NCBI RefSeq assembly: GCF_028769735.1
Contig: NW_026992288.1
Location: 124,001-188,000 of the forward strand
Length of the DNA stretch: 64,000 nucleotides
Origin: Zonotrichia leucophrys gambelii
Lineage: Eukaryota > Chordata > Aves > Passeriformes > Passerellidae
Reading direction: 5' to 3'
Shown: one piece after another, positions 12,701 through 23,058 of the stretch
Numbering within the stretch: position 1 is the stretch's first letter
Layout: every line of letters begins with the position of its first letter
Made by a program: the position numbers and the translations under genes
The notes under the pieces: model-generated
Told to the model about the DNA's origin: nothing
The model's input: only the letters and a program-made list of their open reading frames with translations
The model's database searches: none

Positions 12701-15400
12701 TACCCGAGTGCCCTGAGCCTGCTCAGGACAATTCCTCTGGGCTGTGCCCGTCTTGTTCGGGCTGTGCCCGCAGTGCCAAGCAGCAGAGAGGGCAGCTCAA
12801 GCCTCAGCAGGGCTCAGGCCCAGAGGCACAGCAATTACCTCCTGTGGCTGTGCCTGGCATCGCCTCCCTTCCTGCAGGAAATGCCACCTTCCATAGAGCC
12901 TCTCTGTATCCCTTGAGAAAGGAAGAGGCACTAGGTGGATCAGATGGAATCATTGCTCATCAGGAGGTGCCTCTTCAGAGGCAATACTTCTCCAAAACAT
13001 GGTAAGGAGCAGGAAAATCCTGATCCCCTACACCATTGGGGCTTCTTGGCCCTCCCTCTCCAAGAGCCACACCTCAGGATGTGCTGGACCCGGAAAATGC
13101 AGGGGATCCATGGTGAGTTGGGATGTAGCAGCTGATGCCCAATGCCTTCCTGCAGAGGCTGGGGAGAAGCTGCAGCCAGGCCAGGCTGGGAAACAGCCCT
13201 GCAGGGCGTGGAAGCAGCAGCGGGGCAGCGAGGCTGCCATGGATCCCTTCCCGCTGTTCTGGGCATGGCATGTCCAGACGTGCAGCCAGAGCCCTTGGCT
13301 GCTGAGCCCCAGGACAAGGCTGAGGAAAATGCTCTCACCATTGCCTTTGAGCAGTTCTGTCACATGTTTCAATGTTTTGGCTCATGGGTTTCTTGTGTCC
13401 TGGGCTTTGTTCTTCCCTCTCAGAGGACCTTAAGAAAGTGTTCCATTTCCTAGAATGGATGCCACAGAAGCAGGGCTCAGCCTGTGGGGTCAGCAGGGAC
13501 ACACTACTCACCCCTGCGATGGAGCCGGCTTCTGCTGTAAGGAACAGCAAAGGGACAGGAAAAGTCCTCCCTGCAGACACATCTGTAACACAACAGCCAC
13601 AGAGCTTTGTATAACCAGGTTCCTGAGGTTGTCAACAATTATTACTGGTGGGACAGTGAGAACATACCTGAAGGAGGCTCCAAAGGCTTCAAACTTTTCT
13701 CAACCAGTCTAATGGGGAAGCCTTTTGAGCAACCTCATCTAGAACGGAGCAGAGATGAGAACATTTTTCAGGGTGTGTTGGGATCCCCTTCTGCTTTGGG
13801 AATTGGGCACTGAAAGGGGGTCAGGTAAGGCCGTGGGAGCCAGGGGTGAATGGGCAAGGTCAAACTGCACAAGGGCCTGAGGAGCTCTGGGCAGGCTCCT
13901 GGTCACTCTGCACCCTCTTTCCATGCCCTGTGCAACATCCATGGTGGGGCGGCTGAAGCAACCCAGGGCCCTGGGAGCTCTCGGCTGCCTTGCCCCAGGT
14001 GAAGGCTGAGGGAATGCACCCACCTTGTCCTGCCTGCTGCATTTCCTTCAGCATTTCCCTCATTTGTTCAGATAGCTCATGGGGTTTCTTCTGTCCAATA
14101 GCTTTGTTCTTTCCTCTTGGAGGACCTTAGAGCAACACGGTTCCATTTCCCATGAATGGATGCCACAAAAGCAGGGCTCAGCCTGCGGGGTCAGCAGGCA
14201 CACACTACTCACCCCTGCGACGGGAACCTGGCTTCTGTGTAGGGACAGGAAAAGTCCTCCCTGCAGACACATCTGTAACACATCAGCCACTGAAGCTTCT
14301 GCCATCTCTGCTCAGCTGCACGGGCACCACTGAGCCACAGGAGCAGTGAGGGGATCGCTGGCTCTGTCCTGGCACCTGCAGCGATGCCCCCCTGGCCGAG
14401 CTTTGGGCTCTGAGCTGGCAGCTCTCCCAGGGAAAAGGCCTTGACTTACCCTCACCATCTCCCAGAGGCTCAGTCGTGGATGTGGTTTGGGAAGCCAGAT
14501 CACCTGCATCAACAGGTTCAGCTGCAAAGAACGGCAGGACAGAACATCACCCGTGGCAGTGTAGCAGATCCTCAGGCTGCAGGCAAGGCTCAGCCCTGGG
14601 GCAAAGCCCTGGGCCGGGCCCCTCCCCGTTCTACTCTTCTCTGGGACTGCACAGAGAACACGGAAGGACACAGTGGCATTGCACATGGGAGGAGGATGGA
14701 CAGCTAAACGCTCCTTCCTCTCACTAACAGCGATCCTGTGGGATCCCTCGGTGCTCCACAAAGGAGCGGGGCTAAGTTTACAGAATTCTTCAGCCCTGAC
14801 CTAACGTTAACGAAAATGGCCGATGGGTGAGCTCTTGACACATGGACACTGATTATTTTGCCAGTAAAAAGGGAAATTCAGAACTTGCCTCTGGCATTCG
14901 CCAAGACATTCAAAGTGTCATTCACCTGGACTTCCAAATCTTCCAAGGCGTGATCTAAATCTAGAATGGAGCAAACACCTGAACCATTTCCTTTGTGTGC
15001 TGGGAACCCCTTCTGCCTTTGGGAACAGGGCATTGCAGGGGGGTTGGTTAAGGCTACGGTAGCCAGGTGTGAATGGACAAGGCCAAACTGCACAAGGGCA
15101 TGGGGAGCTCTGGCCTGGCTCCTGGTCACTCTGCACCCTCTTTGCAGGCCCTGTGACACATCCCTGGATAGCAATCTTGGGCTACCCAGGGCCCTGGAGG
15201 CTCTCTCCCTCCCCCAGAGGAAACCTGGGAAAAACCATCCCCAGCGCTTCCCGGGGAGCAGGGAGCGCTGTCCCGGGAAAGGGGAGACAGGCTGCTGGCT
15301 CACGTGCTCGCCACCCTTGCAGCGGAGCAGCCTGGGCAGCCCTGGCAGGCAGGGCCACGGCCAGGAGGAGCAGGAGGAAGAGGCGCAGAGCAAGGGCCAT
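9706..15400 (-). CDS. Candidate eight-exon gene for a small type I membrane protein, unrecognised
   Basis: I do not recognise this family. Minus-strand exons, 5' to 3', are 15400-15304, 14960-14889, 14521-14450, 12871-12839, 11537-11466, 11088-11038, 10426-10261 and 9730-9706. All have AG acceptors. Donors are GT except exon 2, which uses AG|GCAAGT. Internal exons 2-6 are all phase 1-1 and the coding total is 588 bases, giving 195 residues. Exon 1 has a good start context (caccATGG) and a signal peptide with a Leu/Val core and Ala-rich end. Exons 2-6 give a short acidic helix with an NDT glycosylation site and Ser/Thr/Pro-rich stalk pieces (TTSTTEP). Exon 7 holds a transmembrane helix of about 24 residues followed by KRK. 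Exon 8 adds a tail of 8 residues and the stop. Exon usage is inference; whether exon 4 is included is not known, and the frame survives with or without it. Transcript evidence is lacking. Confidence 0.5.
10261..10426 (-). other. Exon 7 of the candidate gene: transmembrane exon
   Basis: The acceptor is a strong pyrimidine tract, ctccccattgctcccacag, ahead of GTGCAGCTGG. The exon encodes a short Thr/His/Pro-containing linker, then a hydrophobic helix starting FWLGLLAGLL and ending QIW, followed by the basic stop-transfer residues KRK. It closes at AAAAGG|GTGAGTG. The same exon is present at 18,309-18,158 but there it runs into a stop just after the helix. Confidence 0.6.
12150..12235 (-). pseudogene. 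Decayed copy of exon 2
   Basis: The sequence aligns with exon 2 (14960-14889) and keeps the unusual AAG|GCAAGTTC donor. However, the acceptor AG is lost (ttctcg in place of ttctag) and stops appear in the expected frame. It lies between the two copies of the exon 3 type, showing that exon 2 and exon 3 were duplicated together. Confidence 0.6.
13668..13760 (-). pseudogene. Second decayed copy of exon 2
   Basis: The acceptor gctccgttctag and a donor CAG|GTATGT are kept. The exon body is 71 instead of 72 bases and reads into TGA in the phase-1 frame, so it would break the message if used. The flanking sequence matches that of the other exon 2 copies (blocks at 12,311-12,470, 13,808-14,010 and 15,030-15,240). 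Confidence 0.55.
15304..15400 (-). other. Exon 1 of the candidate membrane-protein gene: signal peptide
   Basis: The exon begins with ATG at 15400-15398 in a strong context. It encodes MALALRLF followed by five leucines and an Ala/Val-rich run ending in ARAAQA, a textbook signal peptide. It ends at GAGCAC|GTGAGC after 97 coding bases, which leaves phase 1 and fits exon 2 exactly. An alternative GT ten bases upstream would leave phase 2 and open a stop in exon 2. Confidence 0.6.
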
Positions 15401-15572
15401 GGTGCCTTGCCCTCTGCCAGTCCCGCAGCGCTTGCTGCCACCGCTGTCCTGACACCGCTGTCCCAATGTCAGCACCACTGCTGCCACCGCTGCTGCTGCC
15501 GCAACAGTTGTGCTCAAGGACTGAGTGCTCGCTCCTTGTGCTGCTGTGCAACCACCGGGTCTGGCACCTCTG

Positions 15573-15630
15573 TGACCTCAGAGCCAATAGTGACCTCAGC
15601 CTGCTGTGACCCCTGAGCCTGCTGTGACCT
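15573..15630 (-). promoter_or_regulatory. Possible upstream promoter with AGGTCA half-site array and a CCAAT box
   Basis: Between 173 and 230 bases upstream of the exon 1 ATG there are four TGACCT/TGACCC motifs, read as AGGTCA or GGGTCA on the gene strand, at 15573, 15591, 15607 and 15625. They are spaced 16-18 bases apart. A CCAAT on the plus strand (15584-15588) lies within the array. AGGTCA is the classic nuclear-receptor half-site. Function is inferred only from motif and position. Confidence 0.35.
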
Positions 15631-15844
15631 CACGGCCTCAGCTGTACCCCCAGAGTGTGCCCGCATCTGTACAAATGGACTGCCTTGGTTGTTTTTGTGT
15701 ATCCCAGGTCCATTGCTCAGCAAAACCTTAATTGTCACCTGCTGACATTGTGGGTCAGACTGTTTCCATGGAGGTGCTCTTGATGGCTTCCCTCTTTTCC
15801 TGGGCTTGCCACTGGAGGAGTTCTAGGCCCAGATGATGCCAGGG

Positions 15845-16570
15845 AAGGAAATGTGCCCTCAGCCCAGGGACGCTCAGCATGGGCTCTCCCAGCCCTCGGG
15901 ACCCCGCTGCTGGTCACAGCAGCCTCTGCCTGGCACCTGCCTGCCCACACCGTGGGCATCCACGGCGGCTGCTCCTGGGCACGGAGCTGAGCCAGTGTTG
16001 CTGCCAGGTGGGCTTTGCTGCTGCTGCCACCCGGACATTGGGGTGACAGCTCCATCTCTTTATTGCAACAGAAATGCTGGGTCAAGCTCTGCCCACCTTC
16101 AGTAGGGGCCAGAGATCAGGACCTGTGCCTTCAGGGGGAGAAGACCTTGTTTGGGTGGTGGCAGCACCTGCACAGCAACAAGTTGGTAAAGCAACTCTGG
16201 CAGGGGCATCGGGCATGGGCATGGCGATGGGGAATGTCTGGTACAGGTGTCCCAGAGTGAGGCGTTTGGCCGCTCCTGTGAAGCTGCAGACGGATGCCTG
16301 TTGAGACTGGAGGTTGCTGAGCTCCCAGTTGCAGCTGGCACACAGAGACCCTCCTGCCCAGCAGGAGATTCCCACTGTGCTCAAAGTCTGCTACTGAAGA
16401 CTGAGAGGTGAGCTCCTCAGAAATCGCAGAAAATATCAGGAAAAAGGTTTTAGGTTGGTTGTTGTCGCTTGGTAAAATGTCCAGTGGGAAAAGAGCCTCT
16501 CCAGTATGCTGGGTGCCTTGTGATGACTTAGTTCTTCTTAGAGAAAAGATCACCAATTAAATTCAGTTTT
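15845..16570. repeat. Duplicated block related to 9.1-9.3 kb and 8.6-8.8 kb
   Basis: 15,880-16,075 matches 9,150-9,330 (agccctcgggaccccgctgc and the CACACCGTGGGCATCCAC segment). 16,260-16,340 resembles the tail-exon region at 9.73 and 17.62 kb. 16,360-16,570 matches 8,580-8,800. The order differs from that at 8.4-9.3 kb, so the blocks have been shuffled. Confidence 0.65.
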
Positions 16571-16589
16571 ATTTTTTATTCTACAAGTA

Positions 16590-17570
16590 ATAAAGTGTTC
16601 TACCTTTTTCAGAATTCTATAACTACTTTGAAAAATCCTGAACTCCTGTGGGAAAAGGGAAGAAATATATGGGGATTTTTTTCTCCAAAAACTGTTTCTG
16701 AATATTTTGAATAATTTCTGCTATGTAAAAATGTAAAATGAAGACAAAATAGGGTCGCTTTTTCTCAGGAGCCCCGTGCCCAGCTGCTGTCTGCCCAGCC
16801 CTGGCTGTGCCCAGACAAGCAGCTCAGCCTGTGCTGGTGGTAGCACCCAGACACATGAGCGGAAGGCCAAAGATGTTGGTGGACTCAGGCCCTTCCCTGG
16901 CAGGAGGGCTGCACCTCCTGGCCTGGCTGGACACCAGGGCCAGCACCTTTGGGGACAGAGGGTCCTGTTCTGGGTGGTGAAGGCAACAGCATGTCCCCAG
17001 CAACAAGCTGGTAATGCAGCTGTGGGGAAGGGACAATGGACACTGGCACGGAGATGCAAGATGACAAGTCCAGTTGATTCTAGAAGTGTAAAAATATTCA
17101 AAGTTATTCTGAATTCTAAAACTACTTTGAATAATCCTTACCAACTATGGAAAAAGGGGGCAAATTTTTGACGATTTCTTTATTAGGAAAAAAATAAACC
17201 CTACCTATTTCTAAAGGTTTCTAATTAATAAAATGAAGAACTAAGCCAAAATATGGTGTCTCAGGAACCCCATGCTCGGCCACTGCCTGCCCACCCACGG
17301 CTGTGCCCAGACAAGCAGCTCAGCCTGTGATGGTGGTAGCTCACAGACACATGAGCTGAAGCCCAAAGACGTTGCTGTACTCAGACCCTTCCCTGTCTGG
17401 AGGGCTGCACGTCCTGGTCTGGCTATAGAGCAGAGCCAGCCCCACTGGAGACAGAGGGTCCTGTTCTTGGTGGTGGTGGCAACAGCATGACCCCAGCAAC
17501 AAACTGGTATTGCAGCCATGGCAGGGACAACGGACACTGGCACAGGAATGAGAGATGACAGGTCCAGTTC
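16590..17570. repeat. Tandem duplication of about 495 bp, two copies
   Basis: Copy 1 (about 16,600-17,095) and copy 2 (about 17,100-17,570) each begin with an AT-rich stretch, then tttctcaggagcccc-type sequence, gcccagacaagcagctcagc, and a block ending in gacactggcac. By eye they are about 85-90 per cent alike in the GC-rich half. No coding potential is apparent. Confidence 0.75.
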
Positions 17571-17599
17571 TCCCTGGCTGAGTTATTTGGCCGGTCTTG

Positions 17600-18309
17600 T
17601 GAAGCTGCAGAGGCGCTCCTGTGGAGAGAGGAGGCGGCTGAGGCCCCAGCTGCCAGTGGCACACAGGGAGCCTCCTGCACAGCAGGGCCCAGAGCTGGCA
17701 AGGCTCCCCAGCAAGGCTGGAGCTGCTGGCACAGCCTGACCCAGCTGCACAGCTGCCCCTCAAGGCCCTGGCGAGCAGGGCACGGCTCTGGGCAGGCTCC
17801 CTGGCCAGGAGTGGGCCCCAGAGCACCTCTGCCTTTCAAGGGCAATCTTGTCCCTGCTCTTTCTCCTCCCCACATTGCTCTGCCTCTGCCCTGTGCCCCT
17901 GGGGCTGCTCTTGGCCAGGCAGCCTCAGTGGGAGCCAGCACTGGCTGCAGCCCCAGCGGGCCCCCCAGGACAAGGCCCAGCAATTAGGAGGCCAATGAAA
18001 GCTCTGGGCAGCAGCACAACCCTCAGCAGAGTTCTTTGGACAATCATGGACTGGCCACACCTACACTGCAGCCTCACTGGGAATGTTTCCTATGTACAGT
18101 AGACTTTCAAAAGAAGCTGTTTGAGGGAAAGGTGAACTAAACTCTCACTGTCTTCTCTTAAGTCCAAATTCGGACAGAGCATAAGATGAAGATAAGCTCC
18201 AAAACAAGCAGGCCTGCCAGGAACCCCAGCCAGCAGCCTGTTCCCTGACAGAAACCCTTTCCAAGGCCCTTCTGGGAATCAGGAACATGTGCTGTGGTTC
18301 TAGCTGCAC
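17600..18309 (-). pseudogene. Truncated copy of the candidate membrane-protein gene (3' end)
   Basis: This region repeats 9,640-10,700 at high identity, including the transmembrane exon (18,309-18,158) and the intron behind it. The helix is present with changes, but a deletion after the IWT codons brings in TAA, so the KRK stop-transfer residues and the normal donor are gone. The expected upstream exons are missing because the ERV-1 LTR starts at 18,621. It is most likely a non-functional copy. Confidence 0.65.
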
Positions 18310-18620
18310 CTGTGGGAGCAATGGGGAGCGTCAGCCTGTGCTGTGCTGCACTGCTGTGCTGGCAGCACGGTGGATGTGGGCAGGACATTCTCGGTTTCCC
18401 CCAGAGCTGGGGCCTGCAGGCACCTTGCCGCCCCTTGGCACAGGCTGTGCCACCCAACAAAGCCCAGCAGGCCGGGAGGAAAGCCTGGGGCCAGCAGGAA
18501 GCTGAGAGAAGGCCCTGCTCTAGAACTGAGGGAGTTCCACCAAAAGCAAACAAAGATGGCAACTTGAAGAGATTCCCTCTGTGCTCAAAGTTTGTCTGAG
18601 AAGACTAAGACGTGAGCTTG

Positions 18621-18995
18621 TGTGGAGGGATTTATTAATAGTTGGTTAGCTGAGAAAGGCCATGCTGACATATTGCCGCTGGTTAAGCTGAGAAATCAGC
18701 AGTCAGCAAGCTGAAAGGAGATGTCAGCAGTTAGCAATCAGTGGCCTTGCTGCAACATGAGGAGAGAGAGTAGAGATTAGTCCTGAATATCTCCTAAGAA
18801 TATGCAGAAAGTATCAAAAGTAGGACCATAGGAATGTAAAAGTAGGTGTAACTGCTGATATGTAACTAACCAATCATGAGCTCAACTTTTGCAATATGCA
18901 TGAAGTTCATTACGAACTGTATTTAACCCGCCGTACTGATCAATAAAATTGGGCCTGTGATGATCAATGGATGTCCTGGTCTCCTTCCTTTGACA
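18621..18995 (+). repeat. 5' LTR of provirus ERV-1
   Basis: The 375-bp LTR starts TGTGGAGGG and ends TTTGACA. It carries a TATA-like TATTTAA at 18,920-18,926 and AATAAA at 18,942-18,947, so the polyadenylation signal sits close to the presumed cap site. It differs from the 3' LTR at about 17 of 375 positions by eye (about 4.5 per cent), so the element is not recent, or the two LTRs come from different proviruses. Confidence 0.95.
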
Positions 18996-18997
18996 AA

Positions 18998-19015
18998 TGG
19001 TGGAGAATGCGGGCA
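18998..19015 (+). other. Primer binding site, tRNA-Ala type
   Basis: Two bases after the LTR, TGGTGGAGAATGCGGGCA is complementary to the 3' end, CCA included, of a vertebrate tRNA-Ala whose acceptor arm ends ...GCCCGCATTCTCCA. The 18-base match is to a tRNA sequence I know from vertebrates; I could not check the bird's own tRNA set. Confidence 0.65.
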
Positions 19016-19253
19016 ACAACGCTGTGAGCACCGCTGCGGGCAACGATGCGGCAGCGTTGAACCTCTGTCCTTTTTTCTCGGATTACAAAGAAAAAGGGAA
19101 CTCGCCACGGTCGGGGAAGTTGGGTGATGGTCCCCTGCAGCAGGGAGGTGCCGGATTATTTATAAAGCACCCTTGAGGATCACATCTGTGACTCAAGCCA
19201 TCTACGTGCTGCAGGAGCCTGGAGCTGCAAACAGTGCGCACTGATTAATAGGT

Positions 19254-21221
19254 ATGGATAGGCAAACAGCATACGATCTCTTCTCCTCATATTTAGAAAG
19301 GCGAGGGGTAAAAGAGATAGATTTAAAAAAGGAATTACCGGGGTCATTAGCTTATGGCCATTCTATAGGTATATTTAGTAACCCGCACACAGTCCACGAG
19401 CTATCAGAGTGGAAAAAGTTTGGGGAAATATTAATGGATTTAATGTTAGACGGGGACAAATCAGCTAAAAAATTTGGGAAATTATGGCGGGTGGTGTATA
19501 ATACGTTGCTTCAGCAGGTCTCTGATAGAAAGGCAGCAGAAAGGGCGACAGAAGCTCATAAGAGGAATATAGGATATGGTCGTGAGGATGACCCTTTAGC
19601 ACCTTCTGTAACTAAAATACTTATGCCTAAAAATCCCCAGCATAGTGGTGTGGAGGATGTGCCTATAGATATTGCGGAACTGTCTGCGCCTCCCTTGTCT
19701 GAGGGGGAAGGCGAGTCGGATGGGGGAGGTAAGAGCAAACCAGCTTTGCCTCCACAGCCGGCTTTAGGCGAGTCGGATGGTGGGGGTGGAAGCAAGCCAG
19801 CTTCGCCTCCACCGCCAGCTTTGCCTCTGCCGCTACCCCCGGGCAGGCCGGCTCCAGTTACAGCTCCGGCGGGGGGGCCGCTTCCCCCGCGCGAGCCAGC
19901 CTCTTCTTCACCGCTTTCCCCGTGCGAAAACTCGGTGTCTGCACCAAAATGCCAGCAGCATAGCACCCTCAAAGAGCCAGCTCCCATCCCAGGGGCACAT
20001 CATAATCTATGGGGGGAAATGGCTAATCAAAGGAGGGAAACTTGGGCTGCTGTGGCAAAAGAAGTAATGCAAATGGGGGATGGCGAGGCAGTGGAAATAG
20101 CTTCTAGCCTTGCATGTACGGTTATACACACACCCCAGTATGATGCACAGGGGAACCTTACGCATAATATAGCAGCATATTCTCCCTTAGATTGGAAGTT
20201 GTTAACCCAGCTACGTTCCACGGTTAGTCAGTTTGGAGTAAAAAGTGAACCTGTTAGGCAAATGTTAGATTATCTTTTTAATACTCAGATTTTATGCCCA
20301 AATGATTTAAGAGGAATAGTGCGTTTAATATTTACTCAGCATCAACAGTTATTGTTTAATGCACATTGGCAAGCGTTAGTAAACGAATCAGTTGCTGTAC
20401 AATGGGCTCAGGGAGACCCATTGCATGGAGTAACAGTGGATGAGCTTATGGGTTTAGGAGCATATCTGCGTACAGAGGCACAGATGATATCGGGACCGGA
20501 TAAACTTAGAGAGGCTATGCGATTAGTGCGTACAGCAATAGATATGGTTAAAGAGCCAGGGGGGTTACCATCTTATATGGGTATTAAGCAAGGTAGAGAA
20601 GAATCATTTGGAAATTTTATCGATAGGGCAGCTGCTGCTATAGATCGGGCCAGGGTTGCAGATTACATGAAGGGGGCGCTATTGAAGCTGTGTGCTCTCC
20701 AAAATAGTAATCCAGCAACCCAAAGAGTATTATCTACTTTGGGAGCAAAATGAACCATTGAGGAAGCATTAGAGCGAATGGCGTTAATGCCAACAGCTTC
20801 GCAGGCATTCATAGTAGAGGCTCTAATGGAATTAGGATTGGGGTTACAAAAGCAGGCAGAGTCTACCCAGAATCAGGTGTTAGCTGCCCTTGCTCTTCTC
20901 CGAAGCGGCTCATTCACGCAAGGAAGTTCAAAGCCATTTATCAAGTGTTACCGGTGCGGCAATGAGGGACATACACGCCGAGCCTGCAGAGCAACTGGTA
21001 TATGGTGTCAACACTGCCGATCCAGCTCTCACAATACCACAGCTTGTAGACGGCAGTCGGGAAACCATCAGCAGAGCGCGTTTCACGGGGGCCGCGCCCA
21101 GATACAAGTTGCCGCCGTGACACCAGAGGCACCAGCACCAGCTGCCACGACATTGCAGCAACCTCCTGTCTGCAACCCGCAACAACAGGGAGCCTCGGTT
21201 TGGACTTATCAGCAGCAGTAG
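19254..21221 (+). pseudogene. gag: ERV-1 gag (matrix, capsid, nucleocapsid) with one nonsense codon
   Basis: The frame opens at ATG 19,254 and runs 499 codons to TGA at 20,751-20,753. It then continues in the same frame to TAG at 21,219-21,221. The first about 100 residues look like a matrix domain. Residues about 165-230 are Pro/Gly/Ser-rich. The rest is capsid, with a major homology region near 20,590-20,650 (QGREESFGNF). After the stop come two CCHC zinc knuckles, CYRCGNEGH...C and CQHCRSSSH...C, at 20,946-21,053. Gag forms the virion core and binds the genomic RNA. The in-frame TGA removes the nucleocapsid from the product. Apart from that stop the frame is undisturbed over nearly 2 kb. 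Confidence 0.9.
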
Positions 21222-21749
21222 ACGTCACATTAATGACGAATATGCCTGAGAAAATACCAACTGGAGTAAAAGGCCCTCTTATATTAAATGGACAAACATG
21301 TGGAGCATTATTATTAGGACGCTCTTCTACAACTATGTTGGGATTATTTGTTTTGCCTGGAGTTATTGATGCATACTTTACAGGGGAAATACAAATCATG
21401 GCTTACACCCTCTATCCTCCAATTAAAGTAACAAAGGGACAACGTATTGCACAGTTGGTACCACTATCACAAATGACATCGGGAATACAACCATTTACTG
21501 GACAAGCACGGGATGAAAAAGGTTTTGGCTCCACTGGTGTTACACTTTTAACTGTGGATTTACAAAATAGACCAAAGCAAAAGGTCACAGTTACTTATGG
21601 GCATCAAAGCATAACCCTTTATGGATTATTGGATACAGGAGCAGATACCAGCATTATTTCTCCAGAGGCATGGCCACAACATTGGCCTCTATTCCCATCA
21701 GCAAACATGCTCACAGGAGTAGGAGGATTTACATTGGCAAGCAGGTCAC
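21200..21749 (+). pseudogene. pro: ERV-1 dUTPase-protease, truncated by an LTR insertion
   Basis: This frame is -1 relative to gag and overlaps its end, as in betaretrovirus-like genomes where pro is reached by ribosomal frameshifting. A dUTPase domain comes first, with the family's five motifs visible in order: DLSAAVD, GALLLGRSS, GVIDAYFTGEI, KGQRIAQLVPL and GFGSTG. An aspartic protease follows with the active-site motif LLDTGADTS at about 21,625-21,650. The frame is cut at 21,749 by the inserted LTR, removing the flap and the C-terminal half. Remnants of the protease end (GRDILTK) lie after the insertion near 23,150. I saw no textbook slippery heptamer in the overlap. Confidence 0.85.
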
Positions 21750-23058
21750 TGTCATGGTTTGAGCCTGGCACAGAGCCAGTGCCCCCATGAAAATGCCTCA
21801 CCCTGGTGTCTGCTGTGAGATGTGACCAGGAATAAGCAAAACAGGCTCCAACTTAAACATAAATAACACTTTATTACCTAAAACTACAGGAAAAAATAGG
21901 AAAGACTATAAGGAAAAGAAAAAAAAAAAAAATTGAAAACCTTACAAAAACCACTTTTCCTCCTCCCCACTCCCTGACTTTCCCAATCCAATACATTCTC
22001 TCAAAACAACTGCTCAGCCTTGGCCCCACACATTAGTATACTCAAACTGCAGTTCATGGAGAGGAAAAGGAGTCCTTCTTGTTCCATAGGCTTCTCGTGG
22101 AGACACACTGAGACCCTCGTGTGCTTCCCTGTCACTCCGGCACCGCCCGGAAAGTCCATTTGCCGTTTGTGACACGTTCCTTCCATGCTCAGTGCTCTCA
22201 CCACCGAGACATGGCCAGAGCTGCTTTTAGGGTGGTCTTTCAAGGATGCCTTGTCTCACTCCAAAAAGGCACAGTCTCTGCTTTTGGGACAACTGTCCCC
22301 CCCATATATTTCCAACCCCCTGGGGCCGGGGGTCCTCACAAATGAACCCTCCTGGTTTTGAGGCACTGCCTCCCCCTAAATGCAGTCTGTGTCACAGGAA
22401 CAACTGAGTCCATGGCTACAAGAAAAGTCCAGCTAAAAGGCCACTCCAAATCATCTCTCCCCATCCAATCATCTCCACAATCTCCGGGCCAAAGTCTTTA
22501 TCTCATATCATCTCTCATCTCCCTTCTTATTCAGCTTCGAGGAGGATTAGCATTTTTGTAAGGCCCCAATCATGCAAGAAAGGGTTAAAAGTTTTCAGTC
22601 TCTGTCTGTCGGACGGCTCCCACGCACGCTGCCCACACGCTGCCGCTGCGGCCGGGCAGTCCTCCCCCCCTTCTCGCTGGCTGCTCTCCTGCTCTCCTGG
22701 GGGGGGGGAAGGGGGGGGGGGGGGGTGGCTGGCTGCCCGATGTCTCTTGGGGCTCCCCCACCCTTCCATCCTCGAAGCCCCCTCTGTCCAGGCCCTGGCC
22801 CCAGGCCTCACCGCATGGCTGTCCCCTCCCCCGCCCAGCAGCAGCGGGCCGGGCGGGGGAGAGAGATCTGACCTCCTCGCCCGACGAGTCCCAAAGAGGA
22901 AATGCCAGGGCAGTGCCCTGCTTTTAACCCCTGTGTATTCTCGGAGGTGTGTCCAAACCCCACTGGCTACACCAGGTGTCAGTATGAAACTCAAAACCTT
23001 CATTGGTTTGACCACAGCTTCCCAGAATTCCCAACTCCTTCCGGGTCAAACCATGACA
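21750..23058 (-). mobile_element. Solo LTR (1,309 bp) inserted into ERV-1
   Basis: The element begins TGTCATGGTTTGA and ends TCAAACCATGACA, a 13-base inverted terminal repeat with TG...CA ends. It is flanked by the direct repeat GTCAC at 21,745-21,749 and 23,059-23,063, a 5-bp target duplication. A TTTATT near its left end is AATAAA on the minus strand, so it lies in minus orientation. It contains long G runs (22,699-22,708 and 22,711-22,725) and no coding region that I can support. The 5-bp duplication suits class I or class III ERVs. Confidence 0.85.

Noticed and set aside
14150..14260. Possible further small exons in the candidate gene (AG|AAGCCAGG...GGG|GTGAGTAG, with a copy near 13.5 kb)
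   Set aside because: Lengths of 22 and 20-23 bases differ between copies and do not keep phase 1, unlike the accepted exons; probably conserved intron sequence.
22691..22730. G runs as a functional quadruplex
   Set aside because: They lie inside a solo LTR and could be assembly or replication slippage; no gene depends on them.
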